Shown here: piece by piece, positions 25,770-34,758 of the stretch | Layout: every line of letters begins with the position of its first letter | How positions within the stretch are numbered: the first letter of the stretch is position 1 | NCBI RefSeq assembly: GCF_010686655.1 | Contig: NZ_JAAGVY010000022.1 | Location: 1 to 64,000, forward strand | DNA from: Cryomorpha ignava | GTDB taxonomy: Bacteria > Bacteroidota > Bacteroidia > Flavobacteriales_D > Cryomorphaceae | Direction: 5' to 3' | DNA length: 64,000 nucleotides | Notes under the pieces: model-generated | Database searches by the model: none | What the model was told of the DNA's origin: nothing | Seen by the model: only the letters and a program-made list of their open reading frames with translations | Program-made: the position numbers and the translations under genes

Positions 25770-26819
25770 ATGAATTATAATGATGACTGGCGCGAAGAAC
25801 GCCGCAGACACAAAGAAAATTCCAATTACAACCCAAGATGGGAAAACCAGAATGAGCGACAAGGCTCCGGCGACTCGGGATACAGGAATAATTCTGAATT
25901 TGCCACCTCAAATTCCGGTAGTATTGACAGTTCTGACCATCGTTACGAAAGTAACAGAAATAGCGAGCAAAATTCTCGCAGTGGCAGAAACCCCAGCTGG
26001 GATCAAAATGCGCCAAACAGCAGCATGAACGAGGGGCGCAACCAAAACGAGGGTCGTAATCACTTTCAAGAGAGAGACTTTGAGCGTTCTGGAAATTATG
26101 GCAATACCTATCAAGGGCGCAATAATGATAACAGACCTAACCAGAATTACAGTGCCCAGGGTATGAGTGATCCACGATATGGCAATCCACAGTTCAGCGA
26201 CCGCCAACGTCGTGGCTCAACGGGCGGTTCATCTGACCGTTATGAAAGAGGAAATTATGGAGACAACACTGATTATCGATCTTCAGGTCAAAACTTTGAA
26301 AATGCACCACAGGGACGTTATGGCTCGCATACCCAAGGTTGGGATGATAACGAAGACTACAGAGACGGCAAAAGTCTTGGACGCAGAGACTTGAGAGATT
26401 CCGGTACTGATTATGCCAGCGGCAGCCATAGAGGTAAAGGCCCGAAAAATTATAAGCGCGATGATTCCAGAGTCAAGGATGATGTGAACGATGCACTTAC
26501 AGATCACCACAATATTGATGCTTCTCATATTAATGTTGAAGTAAAAGAAGGTAATGTGATTTTAAGTGGTCATGTGGAAAATCGCCAGGCAAAACGCGAA
26601 GCCGAATACGCAATTGACTACATTTCGGGTGTGAACAATGTGGAAAATCGAATCCATGTAGAATCTAAATCGAATGATTCCGGTTCAAGCTCATCAAACT
26701 CGAGTTCATCAGAGTCAGACTCAAAAACTGGTTCAAACTCAAATGATAGCAAGTATTCTGATGATGAAAACAAATCGTCATCAGACACTTCAAAACGAAA
26801 CGGCAAAACTACAGTTTAG
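25770..26819 (+). CDS. BON-domain protein with long low-complexity Arg/Gly/Asn/Ser region
   Basis: This 349-aa protein starts MNYNDDWREERRRHKEN and continues with about 210 residues of hydrophilic, disordered R/G/N/S/D/Y-rich sequence. A RGKGPKNYKRDDSRVKDDV linker leads to one BON domain (about 230-292: INVEVKEGNVILSGHVENR … YIDSGV-like loop … VENRIHV). A Ser/Asp-rich acidic tail of ~55 residues ends it. BON domains usually bind membranes or other ligands. No signal peptide is present. The linker before the BON domain is conserved in the family, which suggests a cytosolic stress protein. Its own terminator follows. Confidence 0.8.
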   Translation: MNYNDDWREERRRHKENSNYNPRWENQNERQGSGDSGYRNNSEFATSNSGSIDSSDHRYESNRNSEQNSRSGRNPSWDQNAPNSSMNEGRNQNEGRNHFQERDFERSGNYGNTYQGRNNDNRPNQNYSAQGMSDPRYGNPQFSDRQRRGSTGGSSDRYERGNYGDNTDYRSSGQNFENAPQGRYGSHTQGWDDNEDYRDGKSLGRRDLRDSGTDYASGSHRGKGPKNYKRDDSRVKDDVNDALTDHHNIDASHINVEVKEGNVILSGHVENRQAKREAEYAIDYISGVNNVENRIHVESKSNDSGSSSSNSSSSESDSKTGSNSNDSKYSDDENKSSSDTSKRNGKTTV

Positions 26820-26839
26820 AGGATAGTTTTTTAAACTAG

Positions 26840-26876
26840 AAAATGGCTTCCGAATAAATTGGAAGCCATTTTTAAT
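26840..26876 (+). terminator. Rho-independent terminator
   Basis: The 12-bp stem AAAATGGCTTCC/GGAAGCCATTTT with a 9-nt loop and a short T-run begins 20 bp after the BON gene stop. Confidence 0.85.
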
Positions 26877-26917
26877 TTTCTGTAAATAACAGGAGTCTGA
26901 TAAGGGATTTCTAAAAA

Positions 26918-27367
26918 TTAGTAACCAAAACTACCAACGACTCTCGGCGCAAGAAATTTAATAAGATCCGGATGAATAGCTTTGGAAATGCCATTTATTT
27001 CTCTTTCTGTTACTATACCGTCATTGGTATTTGGCATATCAAGCACTTTTAAAAATGCTTCACCTTTATCGCAGTCAAAGTGTAATCGATACGTAAAGGC
27101 CTTCTCAAAACATTCAGAAAACATTAGGAAAATTTGCTCATTCTTAATAACCGGCCTTGTGAGGTCAGTGAAATGAATACTCGGAAACACTCCAAGAAAG
27201 GGTTTATTAAGCGCCCTATTGCAATTGGAATTCATAAAATCAGGAGGATTGCAATAAACGCCAATACTGTATCTCTTACAAGCCGTGGTACATTGAAAAT
27301 CAAGTTCATGATTCGTTTTATACACTTTTATATCGTTAAGCAATTCGTCAAAACGCATACTAGTCAT
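26918..27367 (-). CDS. Hypothetical protein
   Basis: This 149-aa soluble protein contains several cysteines (LDFQCTTACKRYSIGVYCNP, MNSNCNR, LHFDCDKG) and ends in LAPRVVGSFGY. There is no signal peptide, membrane helix or known motif. It lies between the terminator of the BON gene and the end of ligD, on the ligD strand, about 100 bp beyond the ligD stop. Confidence 0.5.
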   Translation of the reverse strand: MTSMRFDELLNDIKVYKTNHELDFQCTTACKRYSIGVYCNPPDFMNSNCNRALNKPFLGVFPSIHFTDLTRPVIKNEQIFLMFSECFEKAFTYRLHFDCDKGEAFLKVLDMPNTNDGIVTEREINGISKAIHPDLIKFLAPRVVGSFGY

Positions 27368-27468
27368 ATCTATTCGATTAAGGATGACGTAAGATAAAAA
27401 ACAGTATTCTAATTATTAAGAATCTATTTCGAGAAATTTTTGTTCCAAAAGGGAGAATTATTTTTATT

Positions 27469-29940
27469 TTAGAGACTATCGAATTGCTCTAAAGCCTTGT
27501 TCATATCAAGCTTTTCAGTTAGCACTTTTTCAAAAAGGTCTCCTTCCTTTTCTATTCTGCTTGGCATATTATGAATATCGAAATCACTGATTTTCAGATT
27601 TTTATTAACTTCATCCCAATGTAGCGGGGTAGAAACAGTAGCCCCCGGTCTTGGGCGCACACAATATGGAGCAGCGAGGGTTTGCCCCTTCTTATTTTGC
27701 ATAAAGTCAAGATATATTTTTCCGTTCCTGGCTTTTATAGATCTTTCCATACTTGTCGTTTTTGGAAGCCTCTCTTGAATAAAATGACAAATAAGCTTGG
27801 CAAAAGAGCGCGATTCGTCGTAATCGTATTTTCCCGAAAGGGGAATATAAATATGCAAACCTGTGGAACCTGAAGTTTTGCAATATCCTTCAATTTTTAC
27901 CTGATCTAAAATTTCTTTGGCCACTAGCGCCACTTCTACCACTTGCGAGAAAGGTGTCTTCTCTGAAGGGTCAATGTCAATAACCGTATAAGTGGGGTTA
28001 TCCAGTTTGCCAACGTTTGAATTCCAGGGGTTTATTTCAATGCAACCCAGATTTGCCATATATATTAACGTTGCCTCATCTTGACAAAGCAAATAATCAA
28101 TATTCTTATCGGTCGATTTTGAGTGTATCGCAATTGTATCAACCCAATCGGGCAAATTTTCATTGTCTTTTTGATAAAAGCCTTCCTTATCAATACCATT
28201 GGGATGCCTGTGCAAATTTTGAGGTCTATCTATCAAATAAGGCATAATGGTATCGGCAATCTGGATGTAGTAATCAATTATATCATATTTTCGAATGCCT
28301 TCTCCGGGAAAATATATTTTAGCGGGATGGGTTATGGCGACCTGCTTGCCGTCTATTTCAAGCACTGAATCCGAACTCATTTTAGCACTTTTACTCTCCT
28401 TAACTTTTGTTGGTGTTTTACCCGTTGGTGTTTTGTCTGCAACTGCTATTTTGTCAAGGGATTTATCATCCCGTAAACGTTTAAAAACCGGATGACGCAG
28501 CAAACCTTTACCGGTAATTTCGCTATAATTTACCTCGCAAATTAGTTTGGGTAAAATCCAATGGGGCTTCCTGCCTTTTAAATTTGGTGCAGACTTGAAA
28601 GGATGTTTTTGAGCCTTTAGGCTTTTCATTTTCTTCAAAAGATTTGCGCGCATCTCGCTGCTAAAACCGGTTCCACAATTGCCAATATACTCGAGCTTGT
28701 TATTTTGGTAAGCTCCCAAAATCAGCGAGCCAAACTCTACTCCTTCAGATTCTGTGTATCCGCAAATAATGGCTTCTCTATCGTTTACATTTTTAAACTT
28801 CAACCAAACTTCACTTCGCGCTCCCGGATAATACGCACTTGCCCCATCTTTAGCCATTATGCCCTCAAAACCGGCTTTTATCACTTTTTCGTAAAAGGCA
28901 GAGCCGAGCGTTTCTATGTGATCGCAATAGCGAATATTTTCCGAGCCGGCATTTTCTACAAGGACTTTGAGCAGCTCTTTTCTGTCTTTCAGCGGAAGCG
29001 AAATTGTAGAATGCCCATTTAAATAAACGAGATCGAAAACGTAAAAAACCAAATTGTCATTTTCTTCACCTTTGTAGTTCTGCAATTTTTCAAAATCCGA
29101 ATACCCCTCTGCATTTAATATTACCACTTCTCCATCCAGCATAACTTCGTCGTCAAGAGACGTAAAACTCCTGGCAATTGGCGCAAATTTTTCATTTAGA
29201 GACAACCCATTTCGAGAATAGAGCTGAACTTTTCCATTTTTGACAGATGCCATCGTCCGGTATCCATCCCACTTTAATTCGTAAATCCAGTTCTTATCAT
29301 CGAAGATTTTTTTGCCCGTTTTAGCGAGCATTGGTTTTACCAATTGGTTGGCATCACTTCCACTTATTCCAATTCTATTGCCGCCCTTACCTTTTTCTAA
29401 TTGGTGGTGCGCCTTTTCGGCAAATGTTTCCGAATCATAAGGCACATCAACCGCGTATTCATCGTCTTTTTTAATGAGAAGCCAGTTGTTTTTCCCTTTT
29501 TCGAAGTGTGCTTTTACGAGTGCAAAATCACCTTTTACTTTCGTTCCCTGAAAATGAATTTTTAAGTCTCCTTTCTTTAGCTGTTCCGCGGCATCCTTCA
29601 CACCTTTTCTTTCATTGATGATGTATGTACCTTTATCCCAGATCTTCATATCGCCAGCTCCATAATTCCCCTTTGGAATATTTCCGTGAAAGGTGAGATA
29701 CTTCACAGGATGATCTTCGGTTTGCACGGCCAGCCTTTTATCATCCGGATTAAGCGATGGACCCCTTGGAACGGCCCAGCTTTTCAAAACGCCTTCCATC
29801 TCAAGACGCAGGTCATAGTGCAAACGGCTGGCCTGATGTCTTTGAATTACAAACCTCCCGCCATCAGATTTATCCAAATCACCCTCCGGCTCTGGTGTTT
29901 TATCAAATTTCCGTTTTTTATTGTAATCATCCAAACCCAT
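27469..29940 (-). CDS. ligD: ATP-dependent DNA ligase LigD (PE-ligase-polymerase)
   Basis: This 823-aa multidomain repair enzyme is arranged 3'-phosphoesterase, ligase, polymerase, as in Pseudomonas. The PE domain (about 25-170) has RHQASRLHYDLRLEMEG and HPVKYLTFHGNIPKGNYG. The ligase domain (about 205-505) has the adenylated Lys in YELKWDGYRTM and later motifs (DGEVVIL, EGIMAKDG, WLKFK). The primase-like polymerase domain (about 540-815) has the metal-binding TVIDIDPSE. It fills, trims and seals double-strand breaks with Ku. It is one base downstream of ku in the same operon. Confidence 0.97.
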   Translation of the reverse strand: MGLDDYNKKRKFDKTPEPEGDLDKSDGGRFVIQRHQASRLHYDLRLEMEGVLKSWAVPRGPSLNPDDKRLAVQTEDHPVKYLTFHGNIPKGNYGAGDMKIWDKGTYIINERKGVKDAAEQLKKGDLKIHFQGTKVKGDFALVKAHFEKGKNNWLLIKKDDEYAVDVPYDSETFAEKAHHQLEKGKGGNRIGISGSDANQLVKPMLAKTGKKIFDDKNWIYELKWDGYRTMASVKNGKVQLYSRNGLSLNEKFAPIARSFTSLDDEVMLDGEVVILNAEGYSDFEKLQNYKGEENDNLVFYVFDLVYLNGHSTISLPLKDRKELLKVLVENAGSENIRYCDHIETLGSAFYEKVIKAGFEGIMAKDGASAYYPGARSEVWLKFKNVNDREAIICGYTESEGVEFGSLILGAYQNNKLEYIGNCGTGFSSEMRANLLKKMKSLKAQKHPFKSAPNLKGRKPHWILPKLICEVNYSEITGKGLLRHPVFKRLRDDKSLDKIAVADKTPTGKTPTKVKESKSAKMSSDSVLEIDGKQVAITHPAKIYFPGEGIRKYDIIDYYIQIADTIMPYLIDRPQNLHRHPNGIDKEGFYQKDNENLPDWVDTIAIHSKSTDKNIDYLLCQDEATLIYMANLGCIEINPWNSNVGKLDNPTYTVIDIDPSEKTPFSQVVEVALVAKEILDQVKIEGYCKTSGSTGLHIYIPLSGKYDYDESRSFAKLICHFIQERLPKTTSMERSIKARNGKIYLDFMQNKKGQTLAAPYCVRPRPGATVSTPLHWDEVNKNLKISDFDIHNMPSRIEKEGDLFEKVLTEKLDMNKALEQFDSL

Positions 29941-29941
29941 A

Positions 29942-30715
29942 TCAGGCCACTTTTTTCTTCTTTTTATCGAGGCTGGCTTTAAGTTTCGCCATCAAATCTT
30001 TGGCCGCCGTAGGTGTCGATTTTGTCTTTTTCACTTTGGTTTCTTTACCGGCAGCCTTGTCGTTAATTATTTTCATCAACTCGTCTGAATACACATCCTT
30101 ATACTTCTTAAAATCGAACTTTTCAGTGTATTGATCTATCAGCGAAATGGCCATATCAACTTCTTTCTTAGAAACTTTCGTGTCAGGCAACTTCATTTTT
30201 TGTGGATCTCGCAATTCGTGAGCAAAGCGAATGATGTGCAATACCAGCGCATCTTGGTAAACGCCTACCAGACACAGATTTTCTCTTTGGCGCATTACAA
30301 ATGTTGCCACACCCAGCTTTCCGGTTTTTTTAAGTGCGTCGCGCAGGAGATTGTATGATTTCCCGGCATCCTTTTGGGGTTCTACAAAATAAGGTTTCTT
30401 GTAAAGCACATCGGCTACCTCATCTGATTCTACAAAAGACTCAATATCTATAGTACGGCTTTTCTTAAAATTGGCTTTTTCATAATCTTCATCCTCCAAT
30501 ATTACGTAGCCTTCATCCTTTTTGAAGCCTTTTACTATGTCGTCCCACACAACCTCTTTTCCGGTATTTTCGTTTATCCGCTTATAGCGAATGTGCGCAT
30601 TGTCATGTTTATCAAGCATATCGAGCTCAATACCGCGTTGCTCTGATCCCGAATAAAGCTTTATGGGGATAGACACGAGTCCAAATGATATTGATCCATT
30701 CCAGATTGATCTCAT
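29942..30715 (-). CDS. ku: Non-homologous end-joining protein Ku
   Basis: This 257-aa bacterial Ku is of normal length. It begins MRSIWNGSISFGLVSIPIKL, the standard signature. RYKRINENTGKEVVWDDIVK and AHELRDPQKMKLPD follow, and it ends in a lysine-rich tail (KLKASLDKKKKKVA). It forms a homodimeric ring on DNA ends and recruits LigD. It is first in a two-gene operon with ligD, which begins after a single base. Confidence 0.97.
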   Translation of the reverse strand: MRSIWNGSISFGLVSIPIKLYSGSEQRGIELDMLDKHDNAHIRYKRINENTGKEVVWDDIVKGFKKDEGYVILEDEDYEKANFKKSRTIDIESFVESDEVADVLYKKPYFVEPQKDAGKSYNLLRDALKKTGKLGVATFVMRQRENLCLVGVYQDALVLHIIRFAHELRDPQKMKLPDTKVSKKEVDMAISLIDQYTEKFDFKKYKDVYSDELMKIINDKAAGKETKVKKTKSTPTAAKDLMAKLKASLDKKKKKVA

Positions 30716-31048
30716 AATTAATCTCTTTTTTATCTAATTCTGCCTGGCACTAGCCCTCCGTCGAAAACTGACCGAGCCAGATCGGTTTCAGAAAAATGTT
30801 AAAAGTACAAAGCATAATATAGAAACCGAAAGCCCAAAACAGTCACTTCCTTCTGTCAGGGGCTCCCGGTTCCATCAAAAATAGTTTAGGGTGCCAAAAC
30901 GTGAATCCAAAATACATTCCATTCCTTTATCATCTGGTCTTCAGTACACTATGCATTAAACCCTGAAACGGTTTCAGTTTTGAATCCCCACTTGTGTTGA
31001 CTTTTGGACACAATTATCTCCTGATTTCACTGAGTTAATCCTACCCAA
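30716..31048. other. 333-bp spacer upstream of ku
   Basis: There is no gene. It contains a perfect 15-bp interrupted palindrome, CTGAAACGGTTTCAG (30963-30977), about 250 bp from the ku start, and a related GGTTTCAG at about 30784. These could be operator sites, but nothing else supports this. Confidence 0.35.
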
Positions 31049-31092
31049 ATTTAAAAAAAAATTGCCGCTCGATAATTCGAAGCGGCAATCTT
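31049..31092 (-). terminator. Rho-independent terminator of the 36-aa basic protein gene
   Basis: On the minus strand the stem TTGCCGCT/AGCGGCAA, with inner pairing TCGA/TCG around a short loop, is followed by an uninterrupted run of nine T. It begins about 40 bp past the stop at 31131. Confidence 0.9.
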
Positions 31093-31130
31093 TGCAAAAC
31101 TTTAACCGGTTTAATAAAGCTTTTGCTCTA

Positions 31131-31241
31131 TTATTTTTTCGGCAGTGGTTTTTTATTTTGATCTTGTTGGCTTTTGGCCTGTGGAGTTTTTTGACCTGGT
31201 TTAGTTTCAGGTTTTCTCTCTTGTTTTTTTTCTGTAGGCAT
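31131..31241 (-). CDS. Small basic Lys/Gln/Pro-rich protein (36 aa)
   Basis: ATG at 31239-31241 opens a 36-codon frame: MPTEKKQERKPETKPGQKTP, then QAKSQQDQNKKPLPKK, then TAA. It is very hydrophilic, strongly basic and probably disordered. A strong terminator follows directly and an AT-rich promoter-like region precedes it, which supports a real transcription unit. Similar short KPQ-rich proteins occur near stress genes in Bacteroidetes, but no function is known. Confidence 0.65.
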   Translation of the reverse strand: MPTEKKQERKPETKPGQKTPQAKSQQDQNKKPLPKK

Positions 31242-31603
31242 GACGTTTAAATTTTAAGGTTATTAAAATATTACATTTAATTAGTGTTCAAATTTGAATC
31301 CAAACGTAACATTCAGATTACCAACACCAATCTAAAGTACTGATGTAGAATTTTTTACACAAGTTGCCCGCTTTGTATATTTCCTTACTTCAGTTTGTAT
31401 TTCTTGACGGGTAAGGAAGCGTTTAAAAGGTACACGAAGGCCTGAAAATTGCTACTATTTCAGTGATTTTCAACAGATCAAACACTATTTAAAAAAACAG
31501 CACATTTATTGCTGTGGGGAATTCGATTTCAAAAACCGCTTTAAATCGTACCTATCTTACCATTTCAATATCTTTACACTTCATTTTCCTATTTTTGATT
31601 CCG

Positions 31604-32677
31604 ATGAAGGTTAAAATTTTATTCTTACTATTTATTCTTACTACCTCCTGCGCTACACCAACTAATAAAACAGGCGAAAAGGAATTATGGGCAACCAATA
31701 ATCAGGATCAGAAATTAGATTTAATAGCCAAGCCACCACGAGGAATGGTTTTTGTTCCTGGCGGAAAGTTCATTTTGGGAAGCGAAGATTCGGAAGCACA
31801 GCGTACCGAAGGTCCTGCAATAAACGCAGAAGTTTCAGGATTTTACATAGATGAAACTGAGGTAACAAATGCGCAATTCTCGTCTTTTGTTGAAGCAACG
31901 GGGTATAAAACTATATCTGAAAGATCAATTGATTGGGAAGATTTGAAGTCGCAAGTTCCATCTGGCACTCCTAAACCACCTGACTCACTCTTAACGGCAG
32001 GTTCCCTTATCTTTGGTCCCGCTCCAAATGTTACCAATCTTTACGATATCTCGCAATGGTGGGCGTGGAAAGTGGGTGCTAATTGGAGGCATCCCCAAGG
32101 GCCTGATACCAATATTGATGGAAAAGAAAATTACCCCGTCGTTCATATCGCTTTTGAAGATGCGCAAGCTTACGCCAAATGGGCAGGGAAACGACTTCCT
32201 ACCGAAGCCGAATGGGAATACGCCAGTCGCGGTGGTAAAGGCCATAAACCATTTGCCTGGGGCGAAAAACTAATGCCTGACGGGAAATATCTCGCCAATT
32301 TTTTTCAAGGTTCTTTCCCTGATAATAATTCAGCGAATGATGGATATGCTGGTGCCGCACCGGTAAAAATGTATCCGCCAAATTCGTTGGGCTTATATGA
32401 TATGATAGGCAATGTTTGGGAGTGGACAAACGACTGGTACAGACCAGATTCGCATAAGCTTGCCAATCTGGTGTCTGCAAAGGGATGCTTTAATCCGCAA
32501 GGACCCAAATCTAGTTATGATCCTATCGAGCCACTCGTCCCGAAACGCGTTATTAAAGGAGGGTCGTTTTTATGCAGCGATGAATACTGCAGCAATTACC
32601 GCCCTAGCGCCCGGATGGCCACTGCTATAGATTCCGGGCAGGAACATTTGGGTTTTAGATGTGTGATGGATTTATAA
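31604..32677 (+). CDS. Formylglycine-generating-enzyme-like (SUMF1 fold) lipoprotein
   Basis: This protein has 357 aa from the ATG of MKVKILFLLFILTTSC, with lipobox TTSC, so it is membrane-anchored outside the cytoplasm. The FGE-sulfatase fold is clear: MVFVPGGKFILGSEDSEAQR, YIDETEVTNAQFSSFVEATG, YPVVHIAFEDAQAYAKWAGK, RLPTEAEWEYASRGG, IGNVWEWTNDWY, and RVIKGGSFLC … GFRCVMD. A cysteine pair occurs near the end (SDEYCSNYRPSAR, GGSFLC), as in catalytic FGEs. No sulfatase gene is nearby. It is the first of three collinear genes with a PPIase and HupE/UreJ. Confidence 0.85.
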   Translation: MKVKILFLLFILTTSCATPTNKTGEKELWATNNQDQKLDLIAKPPRGMVFVPGGKFILGSEDSEAQRTEGPAINAEVSGFYIDETEVTNAQFSSFVEATGYKTISERSIDWEDLKSQVPSGTPKPPDSLLTAGSLIFGPAPNVTNLYDISQWWAWKVGANWRHPQGPDTNIDGKENYPVVHIAFEDAQAYAKWAGKRLPTEAEWEYASRGGKGHKPFAWGEKLMPDGKYLANFFQGSFPDNNSANDGYAGAAPVKMYPPNSLGLYDMIGNVWEWTNDWYRPDSHKLANLVSAKGCFNPQGPKSSYDPIEPLVPKRVIKGGSFLCSDEYCSNYRPSARMATAIDSGQEHLGFRCVMDL

Positions 32678-32797
32678 TAAATTCCATTGCTTTTTGAAAT
32701 ATATCCAGACGATTTAAAAATCCAAATCGTCCAAATTGCCGTATATTTTTTTTGAATTCTTAAATTCACCGCCAAACCGTTTAAAATAACCTAATCG

Positions 32798-33670
32798 ATG
32801 CCAAAATTTTTCAGAGAACCCCTTTTTCACTTCCTGCTTTTCGGAATACTTATTTTTATTCTTTATGCTTTTGTAAATCAGGGCGAAGCGGGCGAAAATG
32901 ATATCGTGATAGATGATGGAAGAATGGAACATATTATAGCGCTCCATCAACTCGAGTACAAGAAACCGCCATCAGAAGATGAGCTTCTGGCACTTATAGA
33001 AAGTAATATTCGTCAGGAAATTTTCTATCGCGAAGCCCTGCGCTTGCACTTAGATGAAAATGACGATGTGGTAAAAGGACGCCTCGCTCAAAAAATGGAG
33101 TTTTTAAATAACGACCTTACCGCTATAGATTCGGAGCCTGACACAGAAGAGCTTGCGGCTTTTTATAGTCAAAACAAGGAGAAGTATAAAACAAAACCGA
33201 CCTATACTTTTTATCAAATTGGGTTTAGCAAAAACAATGAAACAAATGCCCGCGAAGCGGCAATAAATGTTCTTAAAGAAGCTAATAATATACCGGTGGA
33301 GAATATGCGTGATAAAGGAGGTAATCTGCCATTATCTTTTTCGTATAGCGGTATGACTGCTGAGGCTTTGGGATATGAATTGGGTACTGATATGGCTGAA
33401 AAGCTTGATAAAGCTCCTCTTAAGCAATGGTTTGGCCCGATAGAAACGAAATACGGTGAGCATCTTTTCTTTCTGGTAGATCGGCTAGAACCAACCTTCC
33501 CCGAACTGGAAAGTATTGAAAAAAAAGTCGCAAACGATTTCGCCGCAGAAAAAGAAAAGGAAGTACAAAACGCAATGTACCAGGAGCTTAAAAGCCAATA
33601 CAAGATACAGGTTGAAACCAATGAATTGGATGCAGCTATGAAGAAACGAATTTTGGAAACCGTAAACTGA
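32798..33670 (+). CDS. Membrane-anchored peptidyl-prolyl cis-trans isomerase (parvulin/PpiC type)
   Basis: This 290-aa protein has an N-terminal membrane anchor (about 8-27), a SurA-N-like helical region (ELLALIESNIRQEIFYREAL), and a parvulin domain (about 135-235: TYTFYQIGFSKNNETNAREA … WFGPIETKYGEHLFFLVDRL). It ends in a charged helix. The domain faces the periplasm. It is one base upstream of hupE/ureJ. This pairing recurs in other Bacteroidetes and Proteobacteria genomes and suggests a folding partner for a membrane or secreted product. Confidence 0.85.
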   Translation: MPKFFREPLFHFLLFGILIFILYAFVNQGEAGENDIVIDDGRMEHIIALHQLEYKKPPSEDELLALIESNIRQEIFYREALRLHLDENDDVVKGRLAQKMEFLNNDLTAIDSEPDTEELAAFYSQNKEKYKTKPTYTFYQIGFSKNNETNAREAAINVLKEANNIPVENMRDKGGNLPLSFSYSGMTAEALGYELGTDMAEKLDKAPLKQWFGPIETKYGEHLFFLVDRLEPTFPELESIEKKVANDFAAEKEKEVQNAMYQELKSQYKIQVETNELDAAMKKRILETVN

Positions 33671-33671
33671 T

Positions 33672-34667
33672 ATGCTCAAAATTTTCAAAGCATTCGTATT
33701 GGTATTATTTTTTCTGGGCTTTTCAGCCAATGTAGCTGCCCATGAGGTAAGACCCGCCTATTTGCAGATTAGCGAAACTGGAAATAACATCTATAAAGTT
33801 TTCTGGAAAGTGCCCACCATAAGAAATGCTGAGCCCGACATCAAACCCATTTTCCCGAAAGGGTACACATTAGAAATGCTCCGAACGCCCCAAACACGCG
33901 GAAATGGGATGGTGTACGCATACGTGCTGAAAGGAAACGAAAGCCTGGCTGGGAAGCAAATTACAATCGAAGGACTTTCAAGTAGCGGCATCGATGCTCT
34001 AATAAATATTGAGTATGCCAACGGTGAAAAAGCATCGCTCTTGGTTCAGCCGGGCAAAAATTCGGGAATCATTCCGGGAAAAACTGACAAGGGCCAGGTT
34101 GTAAAAACATATACCATTTTGGGAGTGGAACATATTTTATTTGGATTAGATCACTTACTTTTTGTTCTGGCCTTGATAATTATTACCAAAGGTTTTAAGA
34201 AAGTATTAAAAACAATTACCGCATTTACACTTGCACATAGCATTACACTAAGTATGGCTGTACTTGGCTATGCCAATGTTCCGGGACCACCCGTTGAAGC
34301 TATTATAGCATTGAGCATTGTATTTTTGGCAGTGGAAATTCTTAAAAATATAAATGGCGAGCAAACTCTAACGAGCAAAAAACCGTGGTTAGTTGCTTTT
34401 ACTTTTGGACTTCTGCACGGATTTGGATTTGCCGGTGCCCTCGCCGAAGTGGGTTTGCCACAGAGTGAAATTCCTCTGGCTCTGGCATTCTTTAATGTGG
34501 GTGTTGAGCTTGGGCAAATCGGATTTGTTATTCTTGCATTGATTCTTATAAAAATATTGGCGCTGAATAAAAACTGGCCAATGGCACTTAAAAAATTACC
34601 CGCCTATGCTATCGGATCAATCGCTATGTTTTGGATGATTGAAAGAATCGCCGGATTTTGGAATTAG
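33672..34667 (+). CDS. HupE/UreJ family membrane protein
   Basis: This 331-aa protein has a signal peptide and a ~130-residue extracytoplasmic domain (HEVRPAYLQISETGNNIY …). About six membrane helices follow, carrying the HupE/UreJ hallmarks: GVEHILFGLDHLLFVLAL, TLAHSITLSMAV, GLLHGFGFAGALAE, FFNVGVELGQIG. HupE proteins carry Ni or Co; UreJ_2 members with this extra N-terminal domain are often of unknown substrate. It immediately follows the PPIase, and the two are surely co-transcribed. No nickel enzyme is in the window. Confidence 0.9.
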   Translation: MLKIFKAFVLVLFFLGFSANVAAHEVRPAYLQISETGNNIYKVFWKVPTIRNAEPDIKPIFPKGYTLEMLRTPQTRGNGMVYAYVLKGNESLAGKQITIEGLSSSGIDALINIEYANGEKASLLVQPGKNSGIIPGKTDKGQVVKTYTILGVEHILFGLDHLLFVLALIIITKGFKKVLKTITAFTLAHSITLSMAVLGYANVPGPPVEAIIALSIVFLAVEILKNINGEQTLTSKKPWLVAFTFGLLHGFGFAGALAEVGLPQSEIPLALAFFNVGVELGQIGFVILALILIKILALNKNWPMALKKLPAYAIGSIAMFWMIERIAGFWN

Positions 34668-34758
34668 CTAAATAATCCATATAAAAATTTACGTTAAAAG
34701 CTCTTTTCAACATTGCTTTTACTACCTTGCTTGTTTGAATTCTTAACCAGAAAAAGCC

